Below, one piece after another: positions 26,927 to 35,025 of a stretch of DNA of 64,000 bases. This stretch comes from Bog-793 sp050014835 (lineage in GTDB: Bacteria > Actinomycetota > Acidimicrobiia > Acidimicrobiales > Bog-793). The stretch spans positions 35,903 through 99,902 of the forward strand of contig JBEKCO010000001.1 in assembly GCA_050014835.1 (NCBI GenBank), in the 5' to 3' direction. Under the pieces are notes generated by a model. It did not search any database. It worked only from the letters and a program-made list of their open reading frames with translations, and was not told the DNA's origin. The position numbers were made by a program, and so were the translations under genes. Within the stretch, counting starts at the first letter, position 1. Every line of letters starts with the position of its first letter.

Positions 26927-27298
26927 GTGCCGCTTTCGGAAGACGAGCAGCGCATTCTCCACGAGATGGAACAGAAGCTGTTCGAGCACGACCGCGGATT
27001 CGCCAGTCGCGTCCGGACGAAACCCTCCCGCTCGCTCGCCGGCCGTTCGATGTGGTGGTCGGCGGTGATCTTCCTCATCGGGTTCGCCGTGCTCCTCGTC
27101 TCGTTCCGCTCGTCCACCCTGATCGGGACCTTCGGGTTCCTCGTCATGCTTGTGGCGGCGCTGCTTTTCGAGCGCAGCGCCCGTCTGGTTTTCGGGCGGG
27201 CCGACGCGTCGGGCCGCAAGGCGAGACCGCGTGTGCTTTCCGAGGAGCTGTCGATGATCGGTCGGCGCCTGCGGTCACGATTCGGCCGCGAGCGCTGA
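26927..27298 (+). CDS. DUF3040-type two-helix membrane protein
   Basis: A 123-residue protein that begins VPLSEDEQRILHEMEQKLFEHD, the hallmark of DUF3040. Two membrane helices follow at about residues 42-62 and 64-80, with a basic C-terminal tail. The family is nearly restricted to actinobacteria, where it often lies close to dinB and the mraZ-dcw cluster; here dinB is directly upstream and the dcw cluster is about 18 kb away. Function unknown. The start is fixed by AAGGGGAGAAG directly before the GTG. Confidence 0.8.
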   Translation: MPLSEDEQRILHEMEQKLFEHDRGFASRVRTKPSRSLAGRSMWWSAVIFLIGFAVLLVSFRSSTLIGTFGFLVMLVAALLFERSARLVFGRADASGRKARPRVLSEELSMIGRRLRSRFGRER

Positions 27299-27303
27299 GC
27301 GCC

Positions 27304-27612
27304 GTGGACCGGGCCGAACGAGCGGCCCTTGCGGCACAGTTCCGTTCCATGGCCGCGGTCGTTTTCCGTCGGCCGCGACTCCTCCCCACAGCGGCGCGGC
27401 TCGGGCTCAGCCTCGTTCGGAGGCGCTGGTGGTGCCGACGCCCGTTCCTCCCGCTGCCGGACCCGGACTGGATCGCTTTCCGCATGGAGGTCGCCTACGG
27501 AACCGCGACCGCGGTGCCTAAGGCGGAGGATCTCGCCGATTATCTCGAATGGGCCCGCCAGATGCGCACGCTGCAAGGGACATGGCGCTCACGCAGACGG
27601 GTGGCGCGCTAG
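27304..27612 (+). CDS. Small basic protein of unknown function
   Basis: A 102-residue frame starting with GTG 5 bp after the DUF3040 stop. It is rich in arginine in its first half (VFRRPRLLPTAARLGLSLVRRRWW) and has an aromatic, acidic second half (DPDWIAFRMEVAYG, DLADYLEWARQM). Composition and the tight spacing after DUF3040 support a real gene. Short proteins of this shape occur beside DUF3040 in related genomes, but I cannot name the family. No signal peptide or clear membrane segment is visible. Confidence 0.6.
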   Translation: MDRAERAALAAQFRSMAAVVFRRPRLLPTAARLGLSLVRRRWWCRRPFLPLPDPDWIAFRMEVAYGTATAVPKAEDLADYLEWARQMRTLQGTWRSRRRVAR

Positions 27613-27636
27613 CCTCGCCGCAGATGCCGGCGCGCA

Positions 27637-28179
27637 ATGTTTTCGGGGACGATCGGGTCTGACGTGGACGGGAGATCCCTCGTTCTCAACGCGACGTACG
27701 AGCCGATCTGCGTCGTGTCCTCGCGCCGGGCGCTCGTTCTGGTGATCGAGGAGAAGGCCGAGCTCGTCCACGAGACGGGCCGGCTCTACCACGCCGCGCG
27801 GGTCGCGTTCCCCGAGCCGTCGGTCGTGCGCCTGGCGCACTACGTGCGTGTGCCGTACACGGCGCGCATCGCCATCACGCGTCGCAGCGTGTTCGCCCGC
27901 GACGGGCACCGCTGCCAGTACTGCGGCGGCCAGGCCGAGAACATCGACCACGTCACGCCGCGCAGCCGCGGTGGGGCGCACATCTGGGAGAACGTGGTCG
28001 CGGCGTGCCGGCGCTGCAACTCGCTTAAAGAGGACCGGCTCCTCGAAGAGGCGGGGCTCACGCTCCACCGCGCCCCGCACGCGCCCCGGTCGCGCGTCTG
28101 GCTGCTCGCCGCCTCCGGCGAGCTGCGCGCCGAGTGGGAGCCGTACGTGGCGCCACTTTTCGAGCGCGCCGCGGGCTAG
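27637..28179 (+). CDS. HNH endonuclease family protein
   Basis: A 180-residue single-domain HNH protein. It begins with the family block LVLNATYEPICVVS and holds two zinc-binding pairs, CQYC near residue 93 and CRRCNSLK near residue 124, flanking the NIDHVTPRSRGG active site. This stand-alone type is very widespread in actinobacteria and cyanobacteria and its substrate is unknown. ATG at 27637 gives 12 extra residues before the conserved block; GTG at 27664 is an equally possible start. TAGCCT at 27610-27615 may be its -10. It is not linked to any mobile element here. Confidence 0.82.
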   Translation: MFSGTIGSDVDGRSLVLNATYEPICVVSSRRALVLVIEEKAELVHETGRLYHAARVAFPEPSVVRLAHYVRVPYTARIAITRRSVFARDGHRCQYCGGQAENIDHVTPRSRGGAHIWENVVAACRRCNSLKEDRLLEEAGLTLHRAPHAPRSRVWLLAASGELRAEWEPYVAPLFERAAG

Positions 28180-28189
28180 CGCCACCGGC

Positions 28190-28945
28190 GTGCCGGAGCC
28201 CGCGCCGGCTTGGCGCGGCGGTTGGCGGCTGCTGGAGCGGCACGGCCCGCCCGCGACGCTCGTCGCGACCCCCCCCGACCCCGCCGGCGGCCGTCTCGCC
28301 TGCCTCGCCCATCCGAGTGGCGGTGCCGTCGTGCTCGGAAGCGCGCAGACATCGGCCGAGTTCGATGCCGACCGCTGTGTGAGCGCGGGGCTCGAGCTCG
28401 TGAAGCGGCGGAGCGGCGGCGGGGCGGTGGTCGTGCTGCCCGGCGCGCAGGTTTGGCTTGACCTTTTCGTGCCGGCGTCGGATCAGCTGTTCGACAACGA
28501 CGTCGTGCGGGCTTCGTCCTTCGTCGGCGCGTTGTGGCGCGACGCGCTCGTTGCCGCGACGGGCTCTTCGGCGGGGCTCGCCGTCCACACGGACGGGCTC
28601 GTCGCGACGGCGTGGTCGCGCCGGATCTGTTTCTCGGGACTCGGGCCGGGGGAGCTGACGCGTAGCGGTCGGAAGGTGACCGGGCTCGCCCAGCGGCGCG
28701 ACCGCACCGGAGCCTGGTTCTTCACGATGGCGCTCGTCCGGCCCGAACAGCACCGGCTGGCCTCGCTCCTCGCCGTCGACGCCGGGGAGGCCGCGGCGAT
28801 CGAGACGTCGCTCGAGGCGGAAACGGTGGTCGCCGGCTGCCCGGCTGCGGAACTCGAACGGACGCTCGCCGCCGGTCTCGGCGGCGTCTGGTCACCGGGC
28901 GAAGACGTGCCAGCCGAGCCACATCCAGGCGAGCGCGAGGACTAG
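28190..28945 (+). CDS. Lipoate-protein ligase A-like protein
   Basis: A 251-residue member of the BPL/LplA/LipB superfamily. The substrate loop RRSGGGAVVVLPG near residue 73 and the lysine motif GRKVTGLAQRR near residue 160 are diagnostic of LplA-type lipoyl or octanoyl transferases. It lacks the extra C-terminal accessory domain of the E. coli ligase. It may attach lipoate, or move octanoate between carrier proteins. GTG at 28190 follows the HNH gene by 10 bp. Its last 54 bp overlap a small membrane protein gene on the other strand. Confidence 0.75.
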   Translation: MPEPAPAWRGGWRLLERHGPPATLVATPPDPAGGRLACLAHPSGGAVVLGSAQTSAEFDADRCVSAGLELVKRRSGGGAVVVLPGAQVWLDLFVPASDQLFDNDVVRASSFVGALWRDALVAATGSSAGLAVHTDGLVATAWSRRICFSGLGPGELTRSGRKVTGLAQRRDRTGAWFFTMALVRPEQHRLASLLAVDAGEAAAIETSLEAETVVAGCPAAELERTLAAGLGGVWSPGEDVPAEPHPGERED

Positions 28946-29092
28946 GCGCCCGACCGGCGCCCCGCTGATCCGGCTGAGCGTCCCGCCGATCCCGGCGAAA
29001 CGACGCCGGCTCGACAGCGCGAGCGCCTCGAGCCCGGCGAACACCGCGGCGATGGCGATCCAGGCGACGATCGTGAGGGCGTGGTCGCTCAT
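28892..29092 (-). CDS. Small two-helix membrane protein (possibly DUF6186)
   Basis: A 66-residue protein with a hydrophobic helix at each end (ALTIVAWIAIAAVFAGLEALAL near residues 4-25 and VGRLVLALAWMWLGWHVF near 48-65) joined by a basic loop. It overlaps its upstream neighbour by ATGA, so the pair is translated together. It resembles small actinobacterial proteins annotated as DUF6186; that name is from memory and unverified. Function unknown. Confidence 0.6.
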   Translation of the reverse strand: MSDHALTIVAWIAIAAVFAGLEALALSSRRRFAGIGGTLSRISGAPVGRLVLALAWMWLGWHVFAR

Positions 29093-29505
29093 CGGCTGAC
29101 GAGGTAGCTGCCGAGGGTCAGCCAGGCCGCGAAGAGGATGCCGCGTGACCACTGGTGGCCGGCGGCCGAGCTGAGGAAGTAACTGACCGTCGGGTGCGCG
29201 TACCGCGGTGACCGGAAGTAGTTGGAGAGCTCGAAGGCGATCGCGACACCGGCCGCGGCGACCCAGATCAGGACGCCGCGCCCGGGGGACAGCGCCGTGC
29301 TGGGAAGCCCGGTCCGCCCGCCGTCGGCGGGCTTTGGCGCGCGGCTCGCGGTGGAGCGCCGGCGCGTGGCGACGAGGCTCGCCGCGACGAACGCCGCGAT
29401 CGCCACCGCGGTGACGACCTCGGAGCCCGTCGAGAAGACGGTCGTGAAGCTCCCGACGACCACGAGCGCGATCCCAAACCCGGCCGGAACGACGAGACGT
29501 CGCAC
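29089..29505 (-). CDS. Small integral membrane protein of unknown function
   Basis: A 138-residue protein with four predicted helices: LVVPAGFGIALVVVGSFTTVF, VVTAVAIAAFVAASLVA, VLIWVAAAGVAIAFELSNYF and a C-terminal GILFAAWLTLGSYLV. The loop SPRYAHPTVSYFLSSAAGHQW before the last helix is polar and could be functional. GTG at 29505 is preceded on the minus strand by CACAAT and seven bases, which suggests a leaderless transcript. It is coupled to the 66-residue protein. Not recognised as a named family. Confidence 0.65.
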   Translation of the reverse strand: MRRLVVPAGFGIALVVVGSFTTVFSTGSEVVTAVAIAAFVAASLVATRRRSTASRAPKPADGGRTGLPSTALSPGRGVLIWVAAAGVAIAFELSNYFRSPRYAHPTVSYFLSSAAGHQWSRGILFAAWLTLGSYLVSR

Positions 29506-29704
29506 CCCGGCATTGTGGCGTCTCCGCCGACGGATCGCATCTGACACCTCATCCGCGGACGCGCCGGGCGCGGGCCGGACGGGGCGATGGTTGCGAGTTC
29601 GTGTCAGGTGACGGATTCGCAGGCCGCCCGCGCCGCGGCGCGCGATGATCCAGCCTGCGCGTTCGCTCGCGGGCGCGGGTTCGAATCGACATCGGGGAGT
29701 CGGG

Positions 29705-30466
29705 ATGGACGACGTGGCCGCAATGCCCGAGACGGTGGTCGTCCTCGGAGGGGCGTCCGATCTCGCCGCGGCCGTGCTGCGACGACTCGCCAAGCAGCGC
29801 CTTTCGAAGGTGCTCCTGGCGGGGCGGCACCAGAGCGCCCTCGATGTGGTCGGGCGCGAGCTCACCGCCCTCGGCGTCGATGACGTGGAGACGGCGACGT
29901 TCGACGCCTGCGACGTGGGCGCGCACGAGGCCTTCGCCGACGAGGTCGCGCGCCGGATCGGGCCGATCGACCTCGTGATCGTCGCCGCCGGGCGCCTCAG
30001 CCTCGACAGGCCCGACGATCTCACGGCGGATGACACCGCCGAGATGATCTCGACGAATTTCACCGGGCTCGCCGCGGCGATGGTCGCCTTCGCGCGGGTC
30101 CTGCGCCGCCAGGAGCGCGGGCGCATCGTCGTCTTCTCGTCGGCGGCGGCGGTACGGGTGCGGCGCGCGAACTTCGTCTACGGCGCCGCCAAGGCGGGCC
30201 TCGACGCTTTCGCCCGGGGGCTCGGCGAGGCACTCGTCGGGAGCGGTGTCGACGTGATCGTCGTGCGTCCCGGGTTCGTCCACACGAAGATGACGCCGGG
30301 ACGCCGCCCGCTGCCCCTCGCGACGACGGCCGACGCCGTCGCGGCGAACGTCGTTCGGGCGCTCGGTTCGGGTGACGCCGTCGTCTGGGCTCCCCGGGCG
30401 CTCCGGGTGCTGATGCCGCTCGTCCATCTCGTGCCGCGGCGCGTCTGGCGTCACTTCCCCGGCTAA
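29705..30466 (+). CDS. DprE2-like short-chain dehydrogenase (decaprenylphosphoryl-ribose pathway)
   Basis: A 253-residue classical SDR. The cofactor motif GGASDLA lies near residue 14. The catalytic Ser-Tyr-Lys are in SSAAAVRVRRANFVYGAAKAG (Tyr near residue 158). That stretch, together with VIVVRPGFVHTKMTPG and the C-terminal VVWAPRALRVLMPLVHLVPR, closely resembles mycobacterial DprE2, which reduces decaprenylphosphoryl-2-keto-erythro-pentose to the arabinose donor. Its oxidase partner DprE1 is not in this window. ATG at 29705 has a GGGGAG upstream; the 199-bp gap before it holds no other gene. A different SDR substrate is possible. Confidence 0.7.
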   Translation: MDDVAAMPETVVVLGGASDLAAAVLRRLAKQRLSKVLLAGRHQSALDVVGRELTALGVDDVETATFDACDVGAHEAFADEVARRIGPIDLVIVAAGRLSLDRPDDLTADDTAEMISTNFTGLAAAMVAFARVLRRQERGRIVVFSSAAAVRVRRANFVYGAAKAGLDAFARGLGEALVGSGVDVIVVRPGFVHTKMTPGRRPLPLATTADAVAANVVRALGSGDAVVWAPRALRVLMPLVHLVPRRVWRHFPG

Positions 30467-30505
30467 GGCCCGCTGCCCCCCGGGTGGCCCGGGGCCGTCC
30501 GGTGT

Positions 30506-31279
30506 CTAGCCGCCCCAGGAGTTGGTGGCGACGAGGGGACCGGGCGCGGGGAGGGCGTTCACGGCTGCAAGGTTGCGAGCGTTCGCCCGCCGCAACGCGG
30601 CGAGGCGGCTCGGCGACAACCGCTCGCAGACCCAGTCCCAGTGGAGCGAGACGATCTCCCCGGCGCGCAGGTCCCGGAGGATCCCGACGCCGTCGACGGC
30701 GCGGCGGACCCGCTCGGTCCGCGCCGCGCCAAGGATGAGCCGATCGCCGCGGAACTCGAGCGTCCGGTTCCGCACGACGACGGTGTCGCCCTCGACCGCG
30801 ACGACGCGGCCCCACCGGATGCGGCACCGGTCGAGGACGGCGAGCGCCGGACCCTCCGTCCCGGACCGCAACAGGCCGAGCCAGGGATAGACCGCGAAGA
30901 CGTGGAAACTGTGGTGCGCCACCCCGCCGAGGGGCGCGGCCATCGCGATCGGCTCGAAGTCCCGACCGGTGCGGCGGGAGAATCGTTCGTCGAGCGAGGC
31001 GACGAGCGCAGCGGTGGGGACGCGATCGAGCAGACGGTTCCCGACCCAGTAGGCCTCGACGACCCGCTCGTCGAGGGGGTCGTCGAGGCCGTTGCACCCC
31101 GCGATGAGCTCGAGGTAGGGCCAGGCACCCTCGAAGCGCGAGGCGAGGTGCGTGAGCTCCCGGAGGTCATTCCCCTCGCTCGCCGCGCCGAGCAGCGCCG
31201 CGTGGTCCGCCGGCCCGCAGTAGCCGAGGGCGTTCGGTGGGTAGGCGTACCGGGCGAAAAGGATCGGCCCCAGGGTCAC
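30506..31279 (-). CDS. Uncharacterised hydrogenase-operon protein (DUF6390-like)
   Basis: A 257-residue soluble protein with no signal peptide or membrane helix. It begins VTLGPILFARYAYPPNALGYCGPADH and has a conserved-looking core (FEGAWPYLELIAGCNG, DERVVEAYWVGN, HHSFHVFAVYPWLGLL). I believe this is the DUF6390 family, repeatedly found next to hypC and [NiFe] hydrogenase genes in actinobacteria; the number is from memory. It is the last gene of the reverse hydrogenase operon and overlaps the EamA gene (GTGA). Two cysteines and several histidines could bind metal. A maturation or metal-handling role is only an inference. Confidence 0.65.
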   Translation of the reverse strand: MTLGPILFARYAYPPNALGYCGPADHAALLGAASEGNDLRELTHLASRFEGAWPYLELIAGCNGLDDPLDERVVEAYWVGNRLLDRVPTAALVASLDERFSRRTGRDFEPIAMAAPLGGVAHHSFHVFAVYPWLGLLRSGTEGPALAVLDRCRIRWGRVVAVEGDTVVVRNRTLEFRGDRLILGAARTERVRRAVDGVGILRDLRAGEIVSLHWDWVCERLSPSRLAALRRANARNLAAVNALPAPGPLVATNSWGG

Positions 31280-32238
31280 GCGCGGGCGACTCGGGGCCAG
31301 GCCCGCACGACGGCGGCGACGCCGAGGGCGAGCAGCACGAGCCCGACGGTGTCGGAGGCGATTCCGGAGTGGTGGACGGCGGCGTCGAGGAAGAGCGTGA
31401 CCGCCGCGGAGGCGACGAGGACCGAGGTGACGTCGACGGCGCGGGCCCGGCTGAGCGCGGTCATCCAGGTCGCCACGTAGCCGCCGAGCAGGCAGCCGGT
31501 GACGAGCGCCCAGCGCAGTTCGGCGGCATCGAGCCCGACGAGCGCGTGGAACTGGCCCGTCGCCGCGAGGTAGCCGACGAGCACGACGGCGCCGCCGCCC
31601 ATCCGCACGAGAGCGAGCGTCGACGGCGCGACGCCGCGGAGCAGCCGCTTGGCGATGACCGTCTCGATCGCCCAGAGCACCGTCGCGCCGAGCACGAGGG
31701 CGTTGCCCGAGTTGAGGGCGAGGTGGCCGACACCGCCCGAGGTCAGCGTGACACCGACGACGAGCAGGGCGATCGCGGCGAGGTTCCAGCGCCCGACGCG
31801 CTCGCCGAGGAGCGGGAGCGCGGCGAGGGCGACCCAGATGACGAGCGTGTCGTGGAGGAAGACCGCCGGCACCGCCGAGGTGCGGGCGAGCCCGTCGAAA
31901 AAGAAGATGAACGCCGCGCCGCCGCCGATGGCGGCGACGTAGGCGAAGCCGGCGAGCCGGGCGGGGCCGGCGAGCGGGCGCGGGCCCGTCCCGGACGGGA
32001 CCGCGGGGACCGACGCCGCGGCCGGCCGGCGGGTCGCCAGCCAGGCGACGACGACGAACGCGGCGATGACGAGCGTCGCCGCGAGGTTCTTCGCCGTCGT
32101 GTAGACGGCGGGGGAGGCGAAGCTTCTCACGCCGTAGCTGTTGGTGAAGACCGAGATGCCGCTGATGATCGCCGTGGCGCCGGCGACGCACAGTCCGGGA
32201 AGGCGGGTCTTGCCTGCTGTCGTGTTCGAGTTGGCCAC
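31276..32238 (-). CDS. EamA/DMT-family transporter
   Basis: A 320-residue protein with ten predicted membrane helices in two similar halves of five, as in drug/metabolite transporters of the EamA type. The helix before the mid-point reads LVIWVALAALPLLGERVG, a typical EamA signature, and the second half repeats the pattern. It sits inside the hydrogenase operon: 8 bp after hypC and overlapping the DUF6390-like gene by GTGA. The substrate is unknown; operon position hints at a metal, amino acid or small metabolite needed for hydrogenase work. Confidence 0.8.
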   Translation of the reverse strand: MANSNTTAGKTRLPGLCVAGATAIISGISVFTNSYGVRSFASPAVYTTAKNLAATLVIAAFVVVAWLATRRPAAASVPAVPSGTGPRPLAGPARLAGFAYVAAIGGGAAFIFFFDGLARTSAVPAVFLHDTLVIWVALAALPLLGERVGRWNLAAIALLVVGVTLTSGGVGHLALNSGNALVLGATVLWAIETVIAKRLLRGVAPSTLALVRMGGGAVVLVGYLAATGQFHALVGLDAAELRWALVTGCLLGGYVATWMTALSRARAVDVTSVLVASAAVTLFLDAAVHHSGIASDTVGLVLLALGVAAVVRAWPRVARA

Positions 32239-32246
32239 TTCGTCTC

Positions 32247-32498
32247 CTAGTTCGGACTGCTTTTCTCGTCAATCGCCGCGCTGGCGGCGCGGTACTCGGC
32301 GAGCACCGCCTCCGCCTCGGCCCGGTCGGCGGGGCCGAGTGCGTAGCCGCTGTGCGCCACCACCCAGTCGCCCGGTTGCGGCGCCTCGCCGTCGTAGGCG
32401 AGCAGCGACAGCGCGTGTTCGCTCCCGTCGATGTCCGCGGCGAGCACCGAGCGGGCGTTGGTGACCGAGACGACCCGGTGGAGGCGGCTCATGCACAC
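32247..32498 (-). CDS. hypC: HypC-family [NiFe] hydrogenase maturation chaperone
   Basis: An 83-residue HypC/HupF protein. HypC binds the Fe(CN)2CO unit through an N-terminal cysteine right after the initiator Met and delivers it to the hydrogenase large subunit. With the GTG at 32498 the protein starts Met-Cys-Met-Ser-Arg-Leu, placing Cys at position 2 as required. The ATG two codons later would remove this cysteine and is therefore rejected. The remainder (DWVVAHSGYALGPAD) matches the OB-fold core. The gene lies 13 bp after the endopeptidase gene. hypA, B, D, E and F are not in the window. Confidence 0.85.
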   Translation of the reverse strand: MCMSRLHRVVSVTNARSVLAADIDGSEHALSLLAYDGEAPQPGDWVVAHSGYALGPADRAEAEAVLAEYRAASAAIDEKSSPN

Positions 32499-32511
32499 CG
32501 GCGGCCCCCGG

Positions 32512-32958
32512 TCATGACGCCTCGGCGATGAGCTCGGCGATACGGCGTGCCGCCGCGGGCACGGCGTCGCCGACGGCGGGGGAGAGGCCCTCCCCGTCGG
32601 AGAAGTCCTCCCCCTCGATGCCGACGACGACGACTCGCGCCGGCGCGCGCCGCAGCACCTGCGCGAGCCGGACGACGCGGTCGAGGCCGATGGCGTGCGT
32701 GCTCTGGCTCGACCGGTAGACGGCGTCGCCGAGGTCGACGAGCCGGACCGTGCCGGCCGCGGCGTCGGAGCGGGTCGCGTCGACGAGGACGGCGAGGTCC
32801 GCCGCGTCCCACCGGCCGAGGAGGTCGAGGGGCTCGCCGATCGGGCCGATGTCGACCGCTCCGGTGGAAGCGGCGACGACCCGGGCGACGGCGGGCCCGG
32901 CACCGTCGTCGCGGCGGAAGGCGTTGCCGATCCCGGCGACGACGACCCGCGCGGTCAT
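32512..32958 (-). CDS. [NiFe] hydrogenase maturation endopeptidase (HyaD/HycI-like)
   Basis: A 148-residue protease that clips the C-terminal peptide from the hydrogenase large subunit after nickel insertion. Family marks are GIGNAFRRDDGAG near residue 8, the metal ligand in VLVDATRSD near residue 57, and THAIGLDRVV near residue 89 (histidine ligand). The size is normal. Its ATG overlaps the stop of the large-subunit gene (ATGA). The likely substrate is the neighbouring large subunit, which ends with a short extension after the DPCxxCxxH motif. Confidence 0.88.
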   Translation of the reverse strand: MTARVVVAGIGNAFRRDDGAGPAVARVVAASTGAVDIGPIGEPLDLLGRWDAADLAVLVDATRSDAAAGTVRLVDLGDAVYRSSQSTHAIGLDRVVRLAQVLRRAPARVVVVGIEGEDFSDGEGLSPAVGDAVPAAARRIAELIAEAS

Positions 32959-34262
32959 GAGCGGTCGATCGACACGTCGAGGAAGTGGGCCGCGCACGAG
33001 ATGCACGGGTCGTGGTTGCGCACGGCGAGCTCACAGCGGGCCGTGAGCTCGGTGTCGCCGAGCTCGAGGCCGGACTCGACGACCTGGCGGACGTCGGACT
33101 CGATCGTCAGCTGGTTCTGCGCCGTCGGGGGCATGATGCGCGCCGACAGGATCGTCCCCTCGGCGTCGAGCTCGTAGCGCTGCAGGAGCATGCCGCGGGG
33201 GGCCTCGGTCGCCCCGGCTCCGGCGTGGGCCCGGGGCGGGACCGGGACGGCCGCGGGCTCGGGCGGTTCGTACTCGGTCGCGAGCCGCAGCGCCTCGTCG
33301 CAGGCGAAGTAGAGCTCGACGGCCCGCACGATGATGCTTTTGAACGGGTTCGCGCACACCGGACCGAGACCCGCCTCGGCGGCCGCGTCACGCGCCACCT
33401 TGGGCAGCTTCGACCCGTTGAGCGCGTAGCGGGCGAGCGGTCCAGTGAGGTACGGGTCGCGACCGCGCAGCCGGGAGTGGAGCGCCGACGAGCGCGCGAC
33501 GTGCTCCTCGACGGCCACGTCGGCGAACTCGCCGGGGGTGGCGTCGATCCCGTCGGAGGACACGACCCGGCCCGCTTCGATCGCGTAGTGGTCGGGGTGC
33601 GAAAGCGCCACGAAGCGGTAATCCGCCTCGATCTCGGGGAACTCGAAGCCGGCGACCCAGGCGATCGTTTCGAGCGACTCCTCCCGGGCGCGTTGGAGCG
33701 GCTCGATCATCGCGGCGATCTCGGCGCGTTCGGGGGAGCGGTAGAAACCCCCGACACGCACGTTCACGGGGTGGATCGCCCGTCCGCCGACCAGTTCCAT
33801 GAGGTGGTTGCCGATCTTTTTCAGGCGCAGGCCGCGTTCGACGGCGGCCGGGTTCAGCGCGGCCAGCTCGACGGCATCCCGGCAGCCGAAGAAGTCCGGG
33901 GCGTGGAGCAGGTAGATGTGGAGGGCGTGGCTCTGGATCCATTCGCCGCAGTACAGGAGGCGCCGGAGCTTGCCGACCGACTCGGGGACCGTGACGCCGC
34001 AGGCGTCCTCGATGGCCGCGCAGGCGGACATCTGGTAGGCGACGGGGCAGATCCCGCAGATGCGCGCCGTGATGTCCGGTGACTCCTCGTAGCCCCGGCC
34101 GACGAGGAAGGCCTCGAAGAAGCGCGGCGGCTCGAAGATCTCGAGCTCGACGCGTTCGAGGACCCCGTCGTGGATCGCGACGTGGAGTGACCCCTCGCCC
34201 TCGACCCGGGCGAGGCCGTGGACGTCGATCGTGCGGTTCGCGTTGGGTCCGCTAGGCGTCAT
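32955..34262 (-). CDS. hydA: [NiFe] hydrogenase large (alpha) subunit, group 3b type
   Basis: A 435-residue catalytic subunit carrying the Ni-Fe centre. The two metal-binding motifs are complete: L1 RICGICP near residue 67 and L2 DPCISCAAH near residue 418, so all four cysteine ligands are present. After the L2 histidine a nine-residue tail (FLDVSIDRS) remains, the presumed target of the endopeptidase encoded next. Length and the HGLARVEGEG start fit the cytoplasmic bidirectional NADP-linked (sulfhydrogenase) branch. It overlaps the small-subunit gene by 11 bp. Partners are the delta, gamma and beta subunits upstream in the same operon. Confidence 0.93.
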   Translation of the reverse strand: MTPSGPNANRTIDVHGLARVEGEGSLHVAIHDGVLERVELEIFEPPRFFEAFLVGRGYEESPDITARICGICPVAYQMSACAAIEDACGVTVPESVGKLRRLLYCGEWIQSHALHIYLLHAPDFFGCRDAVELAALNPAAVERGLRLKKIGNHLMELVGGRAIHPVNVRVGGFYRSPERAEIAAMIEPLQRAREESLETIAWVAGFEFPEIEADYRFVALSHPDHYAIEAGRVVSSDGIDATPGEFADVAVEEHVARSSALHSRLRGRDPYLTGPLARYALNGSKLPKVARDAAAEAGLGPVCANPFKSIIVRAVELYFACDEALRLATEYEPPEPAAVPVPPRAHAGAGATEAPRGMLLQRYELDAEGTILSARIMPPTAQNQLTIESDVRQVVESGLELGDTELTARCELAVRNHDPCISCAAHFLDVSIDRS

Positions 34263-35025
34263 GCTCGAGACTCTCCTTTGAGAACTCGGTCGCGGCGGAG
34301 TTGAAGGTCCGGAAGATCCGCGACACCCCCCGCTCGGACAGGCCGAGATCGGCGAGCCGCTTCGAAAGCGACCCGGTGTTCGTCGTGTTCGCCGGGCCGA
34401 AGCAGCCGTAGCAGCCGCGGTTCACCGCCGGGCAGAGGGCGCCGCAGCCGGCGCGTGTCACCGGGCCGAGGCACGGTGTCCCGTGGGCGACGAGGACGCA
34501 GAGATTGCCGACCGTCTTACACTCCTCGCAGACGCTGTAGCCGGGGATGACCGGGCGGCGGCCGGCGAGAAGCGCGGTGACGACCTCGATGAGCTGGAGG
34601 CGGTTGATCGGGCAGCCGCGCAGTTCGAAGTCGACCTGGACGTACGACGAGATCGGGCTGCTCTCGGCGAGGGTCGAGATGTACTGCGGATGCGCGTAGA
34701 CGGTCGAGGTGTACTCGCCGACGTTCGCGTAGTTTCGGAGCGCCTGGATCCCGCCGGCTGTCGCGCACGCCCCGATGGTCACGAGGAGCCCCGAGGCGGC
34801 GCGCACCGCGAGGATCCGGTCGGCGTCGTCGGGGGTCGTGATCGATCCCTCGACGAGCGAGACGTCGTAGGGACCCTCGATCACGGCGCTCGTCATCTCG
34901 GTGAAGCTGGCGATCTGAACGGCCTGTGCCAGCTGGAGGAGCTCGTCCTCGCAGTCGAGGATGCCGAGCTGGCAGCCGTCGCACGAGGCGAACTTCCACA
35001 CCGCAAGCGTCGGTCGACTCGTCAT
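34252..35025 (-). CDS. hydD: [NiFe] hydrogenase small (delta) subunit, group 3b type
   Basis: A 257-residue iron-sulfur subunit that passes electrons from the Ni-Fe site. The proximal cluster motif FASCDGCQ lies near residue 13, with further cysteines in IGACATAGG near residue 96, RGCPIN near residue 135 and the cluster-rich stretch CEECKTVGNLCVL to GCYGCFGP. It has no twin-arginine signal peptide, so the enzyme is cytoplasmic, unlike group 1 hydrogenases. ATG at 35025 overlaps the gamma-subunit stop. The cysteine pattern matches group 3 small subunits. Confidence 0.93.
   Translation of the reverse strand: MTSRPTLAVWKFASCDGCQLGILDCEDELLQLAQAVQIASFTEMTSAVIEGPYDVSLVEGSITTPDDADRILAVRAASGLLVTIGACATAGGIQALRNYANVGEYTSTVYAHPQYISTLAESSPISSYVQVDFELRGCPINRLQLIEVVTALLAGRRPVIPGYSVCEECKTVGNLCVLVAHGTPCLGPVTRAGCGALCPAVNRGCYGCFGPANTTNTGSLSKRLADLGLSERGVSRIFRTFNSAATEFSKESLEHDA

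Noticed and set aside
27637..28179. HNH gene as part of a homing or mobile element
   Set aside because: It is a stand-alone family member in a conserved chromosomal context, with no intron, inverted repeats or integrase nearby.
29680..29700. GGGTTCGAATC, a string resembling a tRNA T-loop
   Set aside because: The flanking bases do not form the 5-bp T-stem and no acceptor, D or anticodon arm can be assembled around it. No tRNA gene is called.
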